Of a DNA stretch of 64,000 nt, positions 53,499 through 60,650 are shown in pieces. Positions within the stretch are counted from its first letter, which is position 1. Each line of letters begins with the position of its first letter. Below the pieces are notes generated by a model. It was not told the DNA's origin and did not search any database. It saw nothing but the letters and a program-made list of their open reading frames with translations. Origin of the DNA: Thermoplasmatota archaeon (GTDB lineage Archaea > Thermoplasmatota > Penumbrarchaeia > Penumbrarchaeales > Penumbrarchaeaceae); assembly GCA_029762535.1 (NCBI GenBank), contig JARVGK010000012.1, positions 1-64,000 of the forward strand, in the 5' to 3' direction. The position numbers were made by a program, and so were the translations under genes.

Positions 53499-55625
53499 AT
53501 GAGGGCCGGATGTTTGGTCACAGCAGTATCTTTGATGGTTCTGACAATGATGCCTATGGTCTCAGCCGACAATGACCCTTTGAAGGTCGTGCTTACCATA
53601 GAGGAGGAAGAGTTCGCCATAAACTCGACCATTCATTTCAAGGTCCATGTCTTTTACAGGGGAGAACCGGAGGACCCGGACGAACCTCCATGGGTCAGGT
53701 TCGGCTCTATGGGACGCAACAACATATCCGTCACCAGGATGGGAAAAGGCATCTATTCGGGCGAGGCCAAATTGATCCCCGAACTGGTCGGTGGTGATGA
53801 GTTAGTGACGCTCTGGGCTTCAGCAACAAAGGGAAAGGAAGGGGCGGAGGATAAGGTCTATGACATGAATGCGGACCCTGTCACACTTCTGGTTATGGGT
53901 ATTGGTGTGAACGTCGAATGCGAGATAGTATCCCTATCTGACAGCGTGGTCAAGGTAGGGACCAAGGCGGTCTTCAGGGCAAGGGTGATGAAGCACGGGG
54001 TTCTGTTCGATCCCGACAGCTTCGTTTTCACCCTTTTTTACAAGAACTCATCAAGGAAAAACGTCGAGGTCGAAATGCCCCATGAGAAGATATCCGTGGG
54101 AAGATACGAGACCACATTGACGGTCCCTGATGCAGGAAGTGACACGGTATTCACGGTCACAGGAGAGGCGAGGGATAACTACCAGGATTTTAGCGGGTCT
54201 GCCTCCATCTTCTATGACCCTTTGACCGTCATCTACCACATGGTGGACAGGAAGGTGTTCGATGAGGTATCCTCCCAGTATCTGACCCGGTTCGACCTGT
54301 ATGTGGGGGATGGGAACGGCGAGGTCGTCGAGGGTGCCAGGTTCGATCTCGAATACTATCCCAACTCCAACATGTACGATGCAAAGTATCTGGAGGACAT
54401 AGAACCTACGGGACCTGACGGCAGAACAAGGGTCGAGATCCCGCTGACCGATCGCATCAGGGATATCTTCGTCAAAGGAAAGGTCAAAAGCGGTGGAACG
54501 ATCCAATCATTGGGAGGGACGATATTCATCAAGGTACCGACACCTTCTACCGGGACCGGAGGCTACATCGAACCGGATGAGAGGCCTGAACCGAGAGGGG
54601 GGTATCATTCATTCTGCGCCCAGCACTCATCAGGTAGTGGCGGACAGACGTATGGATCCGGAGAGAAGGTCACAAGGAAGCTATGGGTATACAATGATTC
54701 CATCCCCTGGGCAAACAAGGAGGTCTATGTCTATATACTATCAGGAACGAACCCTGACTACACCTATAGCTGGATGTATCTCAGAAAAAGTGTGGAAGCG
54801 AGGAAGATGATGACCGATGGAAGCGGCAGGCTGAACATAACCGTTCAGACGGAAAAAGATAAGGATGTCGATCACAGGATCCATATAGTCAGTGCAACTG
54901 GAAGCCATCCGACCCTGGAGCAGCGCTTCAACCATGAGAGCAACGACGGTCTGTACTACAATAAGGCGGAGGACTATTTCTACACAAGAAAGGAGGGTAG
55001 CTCTCCAATGACCGGGGTCGAGATAGGTGATGTGAAGGCCGGGGAGACCGTCCGGATAACCTACCCCGCCGAAGATGGCGATCCCGACATCGCCGTTGCC
55101 CAATGGTTCGTCAATGTCTATGCCGAAAAGGAGGAGTACGGTGAATGGAGCGTCTGGGCTGGTCCATATTCGTACCTGACCAAAAAGGATGGAAAGTTCG
55201 AAGGTAGCTTCATGGTGCCGTCATTCATGCCCTCCGATATGGATTATCTTGTCAGAACGGAGGTTCTAACCGGGAAGGAGCCGCGGTCGGCCTATTCGAT
55301 CCCTGTTGGCGGCAAGGGGGTGGATGACGACCCAAATAACGGGAGATCTCCGTTATGCTACATATGCTGCGGTGCGGCGATCCTGATCATCCTGGTGATA
55401 GCCGTTGTAGTCGCCATCATGGTGATCTCGAAGAAGAGGAACAACGACGAGGAACCGCGGACCTCTGAGGTTGAAATGAAGGATCACATAACAGCAGGTG
55501 ACGGGATCGGAATGGAGGGAGGGAAGGAGAATGATCCCCACCCGAAAGTGGATGACGCAAATGATCAAGATAAAGATCAGGAAGATAGGGTGGATGATGT
55601 TTTGAATAAAGAGATCGAAGAGTGA
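53499..55625 (+). CDS. Secreted, C-terminally anchored surface protein of unknown type
   Basis: The ATG at 53499 has GGGG at suitable distance; the ATG at 53487 would add four residues. The 708-residue product has a signal peptide (MRAGCLVTAVSLMVLTMMPM) and several beta-rich Ig-like segments (VVLTIEEEEFAINSTIHFKV; TDRIRDIFVKGKVKSGG). There is a transmembrane helix at about 615-640 (AAILIILVIAVVVAIMVISK) and a long acidic tail (DDANDQDKDQEDRVDDV). No enzyme motif is visible. The domain family is not one I can name. It lies in the accessory stretch and has a TATA-like ATTATTTAG at 53461. Confidence 0.75.
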   Translation: MRAGCLVTAVSLMVLTMMPMVSADNDPLKVVLTIEEEEFAINSTIHFKVHVFYRGEPEDPDEPPWVRFGSMGRNNISVTRMGKGIYSGEAKLIPELVGGDELVTLWASATKGKEGAEDKVYDMNADPVTLLVMGIGVNVECEIVSLSDSVVKVGTKAVFRARVMKHGVLFDPDSFVFTLFYKNSSRKNVEVEMPHEKISVGRYETTLTVPDAGSDTVFTVTGEARDNYQDFSGSASIFYDPLTVIYHMVDRKVFDEVSSQYLTRFDLYVGDGNGEVVEGARFDLEYYPNSNMYDAKYLEDIEPTGPDGRTRVEIPLTDRIRDIFVKGKVKSGGTIQSLGGTIFIKVPTPSTGTGGYIEPDERPEPRGGYHSFCAQHSSGSGGQTYGSGEKVTRKLWVYNDSIPWANKEVYVYILSGTNPDYTYSWMYLRKSVEARKMMTDGSGRLNITVQTEKDKDVDHRIHIVSATGSHPTLEQRFNHESNDGLYYNKAEDYFYTRKEGSSPMTGVEIGDVKAGETVRITYPAEDGDPDIAVAQWFVNVYAEKEEYGEWSVWAGPYSYLTKKDGKFEGSFMVPSFMPSDMDYLVRTEVLTGKEPRSAYSIPVGGKGVDDDPNNGRSPLCYICCGAAILIILVIAVVVAIMVISKKRNNDEEPRTSEVEMKDHITAGDGIGMEGGKENDPHPKVDDANDQDKDQEDRVDDVLNKEIEE

Positions 55626-55757
55626 ATTGGGATAAGGTCAAACTCTGAAAATCAATGATGTTATGGATCGACGATGTTCATCATTCCAATATTCGATCGC
55701 CAAATACGCCTTACTCAGGGGATCTCCCTTATTTCAAGGAGAAGCCCCCATATCGTT

Positions 55758-55777
55758 GTGGGGATCCCTCCCCGCAG
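55758..55777 (+). repeat. Intergenic GGGATCCC-TCCCCGC element, copy 1
   Basis: GTGGGGATCCCTCCCCGCAG in the spacer before the ATPase gene. Similar sequences occur in the next three spacers. GGGGA and TCCCC can pair around a 4-base loop. Confidence 0.45.
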
Positions 55778-55849
55778 AGGAACGATGACCAGAACTTTAA
55801 TATGTAGGTCCAATTGGTTAAATTATCAGATTAACGCAAATGAAAACCA

Positions 55850-55862
55850 CATAAATATATAC
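55850..55862 (+). promoter_or_regulatory. TATA element of the DUF4143-type ATPase gene
   Basis: CATAAATATATAC is centred about 28 bases before the ATG at 55884. No SD is seen, so a near-leaderless transcript is expected. This supports the start at 55884 over the longer open frame from 55674. Confidence 0.5.
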
Positions 55863-55883
55863 TATAATGATTATTCCGTTTGC

Positions 55884-57239
55884 ATGAACAAGGAAGAGCT
55901 CTTCATTCATCTCAAAACGAACAACTATTGGTGGTCGGGAACGCCCGTCAAGGATGAGGACAAAGGGATTTCTCGCGAATACATAGGCAACATAGAGAGG
56001 GGGTTCGAACTGGACAGGATCGTTTGCATATCGGGTATAAGGAGGTCGGGAAAGACGACCATATCCTACCAGTATATCGATCATCTCATCAAAAAGGGGA
56101 TCGATCCTGAACGTATAGTCCATGTCAAGGTCGATCTCGTTTCAAGGTACATCGACGACCTCAGGCAGATAATCTCGGCATATACGGAGCTCACGGGAGT
56201 GGATCCCCGAACAGAGGAGGTCCATCTTATCCTTGATGAGGTCCAGACGATGGAGGATTGGCAGGTCCAGGTCAAGGAGTTCATCGATATGCGTATGAAA
56301 TTGAAGACCATCGTCCTCGGTTCCTCGGTGACCTTGATGTACCTGAACGCCTCCGAGAGCCTTGCAGGCCGTATAACCTTCATCAACGTCAAACCGCTCT
56401 CCTTCCGTGAGTTCCTGACATTCGAGGGTCTTTTAATACCCCAGACAGACGATATGGTATCACTTTACAATATCCTTTTGACCGATAGGGAAAGGATACT
56501 CTATCATTTCAACGAGTACGTAAAGGCCGGAGGTTTTCCGGAATGGTTCAGGGTCAAGGACACGGAAAGGTGGTACCGGGTCCTATTCGATGAATACCTG
56601 AACCTGATACTTATGAAGGATATCGTCAGGGTCTTCAAGGTCAAGGACCCAAGACTGCTCGAGAACCTGGTCAGGGAGATCGCCCTCCTATCCTGCGAAC
56701 GATTCTCGTACAAGGGACTCGCTGACAGGCTAGATGCCGACCGTGAGACATTGAAGCTCTATCTTTACTATCTAAGATCGGCTGGCCTTGTTCACGTGAT
56801 GCAGATATACTCGAAAAAGAAGATATCCCGGGAGAGGACCGAGAAGAAGATCGCATTCTTCGACGAGGGCATGAGAAGGGCTCTCACTCTGGATTTCGAA
56901 AGCCTCAGGTTCACCGAGACGCTGGTGAACGCCCACCTGATCTCGATAGGAAAAGGATCCACGCATCTATTCGAGCCTTATTATTGGAAGAACGACTGCG
57001 AGGTGGATTTCATATACGATGACGGGAAACATCTTGTCCCGGTAGAGGTCAAGTATCGCAAAGATCCCACCGATACCAAAGGTATCGTCGAGTTCATGGA
57101 AGATCTCGACTGCAAGAGGGGTATCGTGGTTACGAAGGACCTATTTGGATCGGACGATGTGGGATTGTCGAGGACCGTGGATTACGTACCTCTGTGGTTC
57201 TTCCTGTTGTGCGACGGCAAGATGTTGGGACTATTGTGA
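55884..57239 (+). CDS. AAA ATPase with DUF4143 C-terminal domain
   Basis: The start at ATG 55884 (MNKEELFIHLKTNNYWW) fits the promoter and the family. The 451-residue product has Walker A SGIRRSGKTT (about 50), Walker B VHLILDEVQ (about 115-123) and the sensor-1 region TIVLGSSV. A winged-helix-like segment (FSYKGLADRLDADRETLKLY) follows. The end carries FEPYYWKNDCEVDFIYDDGK and LVPVEVKYRK, the DUF4143 part that resembles a PD-(D/E)XK nuclease core. Such ATPases are abundant and strain-variable in archaea; defence or mobile-element roles are suspected but not proven. Confidence 0.9.
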   Translation: MNKEELFIHLKTNNYWWSGTPVKDEDKGISREYIGNIERGFELDRIVCISGIRRSGKTTISYQYIDHLIKKGIDPERIVHVKVDLVSRYIDDLRQIISAYTELTGVDPRTEEVHLILDEVQTMEDWQVQVKEFIDMRMKLKTIVLGSSVTLMYLNASESLAGRITFINVKPLSFREFLTFEGLLIPQTDDMVSLYNILLTDRERILYHFNEYVKAGGFPEWFRVKDTERWYRVLFDEYLNLILMKDIVRVFKVKDPRLLENLVREIALLSCERFSYKGLADRLDADRETLKLYLYYLRSAGLVHVMQIYSKKKISRERTEKKIAFFDEGMRRALTLDFESLRFTETLVNAHLISIGKGSTHLFEPYYWKNDCEVDFIYDDGKHLVPVEVKYRKDPTDTKGIVEFMEDLDCKRGIVVTKDLFGSDDVGLSRTVDYVPLWFFLLCDGKMLGLL

Positions 57240-57300
57240 TCATAGTTCTGGTTCAGGATTATGGATATTATATTTCCAGGAGGAGCATCCATATCTTTTG

Positions 57301-57320
57301 GGGCGGGGAGGGGATCCCTT
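57301..57320 (-). repeat. Intergenic GGGATCCC-TCCCCGC element, copy 2 (reverse)
   Basis: On the minus strand the bases read AAGGGATCCCCTCCCCGCCC. It lies in the spacer between the ATPase and the HTH gene, in opposite orientation to copy 1. Confidence 0.4.
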
Positions 57321-57359
57321 GGGTATCGAGGCGATACTACATCCCCAAGAGGTTGAAAA

Positions 57360-57370
57360 AATTATAAATA
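57360..57370 (+). promoter_or_regulatory. TATA element of the HTH / membrane-protein pair
   Basis: AATTATAAATA is centred about 50 bases before the ATG at 57416. The predicted leader is about 25 bases and holds a weak AAAGG. Confidence 0.5.
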
Positions 57371-57415
57371 GTAACATTTCTATCAACTTATGTAAGATTA
57401 CAAAGGTTGACACAT

Positions 57416-57868
57416 ATGTCAGAGAATCGGTTCGCGAACGAAGCACAGTTCATTTATTGGAACCTCAGAAGAGGAATGTTGTCGCAATCCGGCATTGCAA
57501 GAAAGTTCCATATAACAAGACAGTCGGTATCCAAATCCGTCAAGATACAGGAAAGGAATGTCGTTATACGATTGCTAGATTGCGCCCAGGTGTCCGGTAT
57601 TATGCCTACTTATTATGATCCGGTACTCGGCATCCTGATCGGCTTGATCCCTCCCCTGGGAAACCTGAGGTGCATCCTTGTGATAGACGACAAGAACGAT
57701 TCAAGGATATTCTATGACCCGGCAGCCAACCCCGACATCGACTCCAGTCTCTCTACACAAAAGGAACTGAACGGCATATTGAACACCGTATGCCTAACGA
57801 AGGATTTCGACGGGATGAACTTCGAAAAAGCGATAGATCACCTGAAGAAGATTAAGAGAGGTGTTTGA
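57416..57868 (+). CDS. HTH-domain protein, regulator of the downstream membrane protein
   Basis: I choose the ATG at 57416 (MSENRFANEAQFIYWNL); a TTG at 57407 is possible. The 150-residue product has an N-terminal helix-turn-helix (LSQSGIARKFHITRQSVSKS) of the kind seen in phage-type and XRE-like regulators. The C-terminal part, from GILIGLIPPLGNLRCILVID to the end, is a small alpha/beta domain of unknown type. Its stop is directly followed by the ATG of the membrane-protein gene. Regulation or signalling for that partner is likely by position. Confidence 0.7.
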   Translation: MSENRFANEAQFIYWNLRRGMLSQSGIARKFHITRQSVSKSVKIQERNVVIRLLDCAQVSGIMPTYYDPVLGILIGLIPPLGNLRCILVIDDKNDSRIFYDPAANPDIDSSLSTQKELNGILNTVCLTKDFDGMNFEKAIDHLKKIKRGV

Positions 57869-59344
57869 ATGAGCATTGGTCCCGGCTCTCCGAGAAATAC
57901 ATGGAAGCAATATCCAATGTTGGTCGTCATTCTTGGATTGTTCTTCATATCAATATATGGTGTAGGTGCATCAGCTCAGGTCGAGCCCCCTCCGATCGAG
58001 AGCATTCGAGAACAACTCCCAACTGCTACACTGCTGAAAAGGGATGTAAAGGTAAAAGGAGAAGTGACCCTCGATCAAAACAATAGTGTTTTCGACCTCT
58101 ATAAAACATCGATAACGCCAAGTATGTCATTTCCACCGCGCAATGATTACATCTATCTTAACATAGAGGGGAACGATCCGGCAAACGGCAGGATCAATGT
58201 AATATATTTGTATGATGACCTAACCCCAGGTTCCGACAGCTATGATCTATGGATAGAATCTGATTCGACATTGAATGTTGCTATCTCAACTAAGGAGCCA
58301 TTCGAGAACTGTACAATCTATTTCATCATTTACGGCGATGGAGAATATACCATCGAGATATGGGGCCCTCCCTATTCGAGCTTCTTTTGCTTTCTGGTCC
58401 CGTTATTCTGCTGCTTTATTCCTTTCATGTTGCTCATTCTCGCGATCATTGGACTGGTGATTTTTTTACCATTCTGGTCAGTGAAAAAGAAAACGGAACA
58501 GAGAAGGGAAATGATAAGAAGAAAGGAAAAGATAGTGATACCTCAAGAGTTGAGTGACCCAATGGGGTATTTCAGGTCCAGCAGGAACATGATGAGATAC
58601 AGAAGCTTCCTGAACATTGTGATGATCGTATTGGGATTGATTGGGGGGTTGATTATGTTCATCGGCTTCACAATTTCAATAACCCAACCCGAATCTCTAG
58701 TTTACTTACCATTGATAGGTATAGGTTACCTCATGATCATCGGTTCAACTGTCTTGATGTTGCTCCTTTTGATAGAATCGATATCCCAGAGGACTCAAGT
58801 CCCTCCATATGAAAGATCGATCGGGGTGAACAATGCATGGATGAAACCGTTCAAGGAGATCCTTCCAAATCGTATGGTGGTAATACCCCCCATCTTTTTG
58901 TTGTTCCTTTTCTTATTCATACAGATAATTTTCTATCTATCGGAGGTTTCTATACCCTCTCTCATTATCATTGAATTCCTGGTGATAGGTCTCTTGTCGG
59001 CTTTCATCATTCCTGTTTTTTCATTTTTCAATGTTCGGGCAATGGATGACAGGATCGAATTCCATTTCGGTCCGAGGAGTTTGTGGAATAACATGAGATT
59101 TCTGGGTAAGACCTTAATGATAGACGGTATCTATTCGATAACCCCTGTATCCGTTAATCGATTAAGGGATTATCACATAGGAACCTGGTGGGTTGTGATC
59201 GGTGGAAGAGGAGAGTATGGATACCTGACGAGCGACCGGACCGGGGTTAGCATCATCACCAAGGATGGCAAGGAGTACGTGATCTCAACGAGAGACCCCA
59301 TGAGGCTGGTCAAGTTCGTCCAGGAACGACAGAGCGATAATTGA
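57869..59344 (+). CDS. Multi-pass membrane protein with outside domain and C-terminal PH-like domain
   Basis: The 491-residue product starts right after the HTH-gene stop. A signal anchor (MLVVILGLFFISIYGVGASA) precedes an outside domain of about 130 residues (about 40-168). A transmembrane segment follows (FFCFLVPLFCCFIPFMLLIL and onward), then a cytoplasmic linker (KKKTEQRREMIRRKEKIV). Four more helices come next. The C-terminal part, from MDDRIEFHFGPRSLWNNM to TKDGKEYVISTRDPMRLVKF, resembles bacterial PH-like domains (bPH type). Sequence composition is more AT-rich than the housekeeping genes. Function unknown; a membrane sensor paired with its own HTH protein is a reasonable reading. Confidence 0.7.
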   Translation: MSIGPGSPRNTWKQYPMLVVILGLFFISIYGVGASAQVEPPPIESIREQLPTATLLKRDVKVKGEVTLDQNNSVFDLYKTSITPSMSFPPRNDYIYLNIEGNDPANGRINVIYLYDDLTPGSDSYDLWIESDSTLNVAISTKEPFENCTIYFIIYGDGEYTIEIWGPPYSSFFCFLVPLFCCFIPFMLLILAIIGLVIFLPFWSVKKKTEQRREMIRRKEKIVIPQELSDPMGYFRSSRNMMRYRSFLNIVMIVLGLIGGLIMFIGFTISITQPESLVYLPLIGIGYLMIIGSTVLMLLLLIESISQRTQVPPYERSIGVNNAWMKPFKEILPNRMVVIPPIFLLFLFLFIQIIFYLSEVSIPSLIIIEFLVIGLLSAFIIPVFSFFNVRAMDDRIEFHFGPRSLWNNMRFLGKTLMIDGIYSITPVSVNRLRDYHIGTWWVVIGGRGEYGYLTSDRTGVSIITKDGKEYVISTRDPMRLVKFVQERQSDN

Positions 59345-59522
59345 TGATATGATCGATGGTATGCATTCTTAATAATGATCATCTTGGTTCTTTTGATCGT
59401 TCGTGATGTGGGTTTGAGCGATGTTCCATCTCGTTCCCGGAACGGGAGGATGTACCTCGGATCAAGACATCGAATTTATTATCTGCCCTCCTCTTCATTG
59501 TATTGTTCTTTATCCAATATAG

Positions 59523-59541
59523 GTGGGGACCCCCCCCGCAG
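59523..59541 (+). repeat. Intergenic GGGATCCC-TCCCCGC element, copy 3
   Basis: GTGGGGACCCCCCCCGCAG matches copy 1 apart from the central bases. Confidence 0.4.
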
Positions 59542-59626
59542 GAGACCTCCCCGACGGGAGATCTCTGTGGAAGATGGCTTCTTTTATCCGATCCTGTTAT
59601 CGGTTGTCGTATCGGCAAATGTAATT

Positions 59627-59646
59627 TTATACCGACACCGGTATAA
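59627..59646. promoter_or_regulatory. Perfect 8-bp inverted repeat upstream of the Fic gene, candidate operator
   Basis: TTATACCG (59627-59634) and CGGTATAA (59639-59646) are exact reverse complements around ACAC. The left arm overlaps a TATA-like AATTTTATA, the right arm abuts TATAAAATATAT, and the ATG is 24 bases further on. A bound regulator would block TBP/TFB access. No regulator gene is adjacent, so it may be the Fic protein itself or a distant one. Confidence 0.55.
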
Positions 59647-59648
59647 GC

Positions 59649-59660
59649 TATAAAATATAT
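59649..59660 (+). promoter_or_regulatory. TATA-like element of the Fic gene
   Basis: TATAAAATATAT lies only 10 bases before the ATG at 59670, which would place the start of transcription past that ATG. Either the TATA inside the palindrome is used, or translation begins at the in-frame ATG at 59694. Confidence 0.4.
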
Positions 59661-59669
59661 CGGGACTAC

Positions 59670-60599
59670 ATGAATAAAGCCGATACCGATACGATGTTAA
59701 GATCGATACATCGGGCGGATGCGCTCAGGAAACAACTGGACGATCACAGGCCTCTTCCTCTGGATGCGGTTCGAAGGCTTCAGAAGGAGATCAGGCTCAG
59801 GCATACCTATCATACCGATGCCATAGAGGGTAACACTCTGACCCTGAACGAGACCAGACTGGTGGTCGAGGAAGGGATCACGATAAGCGGGAAACCTCTG
59901 AAAGACCATATAGAGGCCAGGAACGGCCACGAGGCCTTCGGCACGATGATGGACATGGCCACGAAAAAGGAGAGGATAGGCCATGTTCCGGTCCAGAAGT
60001 TACACGAGGCCGTGACGAGGGGGGTCCTCCACGATCCAGGCAGGTACAGGACCACCAACGTGAGGATAACCGGATCCACGATCACTCCTCCTCCATTTAT
60101 TAAAGTGGTAAAGGAGATGGATCGCTATTTCGAGATCGTGAACTCGTCACAAGGCCATCCTGTGGAGGTATCCGCCCTCATACACCACGGTCTTGTAAGG
60201 ATACATCCCTTCACGGATGGGAACGGAAGGGTAGCAAGATTGTTGATGAACCTCCATCTGATGAGCGAGGGTTATCCTCCGATCGTTCTGAGAAAGGAGG
60301 ATAGAAAAAGATATTATCTCTCTCTCAGAAGAGCCGATGGAGGGGATCTGTCCTATCTGACGGATATGATAGCCAAGGCGCTTCAGGGATCGCTCCTTCT
60401 CTATCTTTCGGCGCTATCGGACGATCATCATCTGAAACCCCTGAATGAACTGTCGAAAGGTACGAAATATTCTCAGGAATACCTCAGCCTCCGAGCGAGG
60501 CAGGGAAGATTGGATGCGGTCAAGATCGATGGGACCTGGTACTCTTCAAATGAGGCTTTGAAGAGTTATCTGCTTGGGATCGGTCAATATTCCTCCTAG
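59670..60599 (+). CDS. Fic-family protein (probable AMP transferase)
   Basis: The 309-residue product has the Fic core motif HPFTDGNGRVARLL (about 186-199), complete HxFx(D/E)GNGRxxR, so AMP or other nucleotide transfer to a target hydroxyl is expected. The N-terminal helix carries the inhibitory motif TDAIEGNTLT (about 49-58), of the (S/T)xxxE(G/N) type, which marks it as a class II, self-inhibited Fic. A C-terminal winged-helix-like part (ELSKGTKYSQEYLSLRARQG, then LDAVKIDGTWYSSNEAL) resembles DNA-binding domains and could bind the palindrome upstream. No antitoxin gene is next to it. Confidence 0.92.
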   Translation: MNKADTDTMLRSIHRADALRKQLDDHRPLPLDAVRRLQKEIRLRHTYHTDAIEGNTLTLNETRLVVEEGITISGKPLKDHIEARNGHEAFGTMMDMATKKERIGHVPVQKLHEAVTRGVLHDPGRYRTTNVRITGSTITPPPFIKVVKEMDRYFEIVNSSQGHPVEVSALIHHGLVRIHPFTDGNGRVARLLMNLHLMSEGYPPIVLRKEDRKRYYLSLRRADGGDLSYLTDMIAKALQGSLLLYLSALSDDHHLKPLNELSKGTKYSQEYLSLRARQGRLDAVKIDGTWYSSNEALKSYLLGIGQYSS

Positions 60600-60634
60600 T
60601 GGGGGATTTCAAGGCTGTTTTTCTGGTATGCTAG

Positions 60635-60649
60635 CAGGGGATCCCTCCC
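60635..60649 (+). repeat. Intergenic GGGATCCC element, copy 4 (partial)
   Basis: CAGGGGATCCCTCCC lies in the short spacer between the Fic gene and the convergent surface-protein gene. It matches the first part of copy 1 only. Confidence 0.35.
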
Positions 60650-60650
60650 A

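Larger units (their letters stand above)
59345..59669. other. Gene-free spacer of 325 bases before the Fic gene
   Basis: No convincing gene is seen here. It contains one copy of the GGGGA-TCCCC-type element (59523-59541), followed by a possible hairpin (GGAGACCTCC next to GACGGGAGATCTC). The right end holds a perfect palindrome and TATA element that belong to the Fic gene. Confidence 0.6.
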
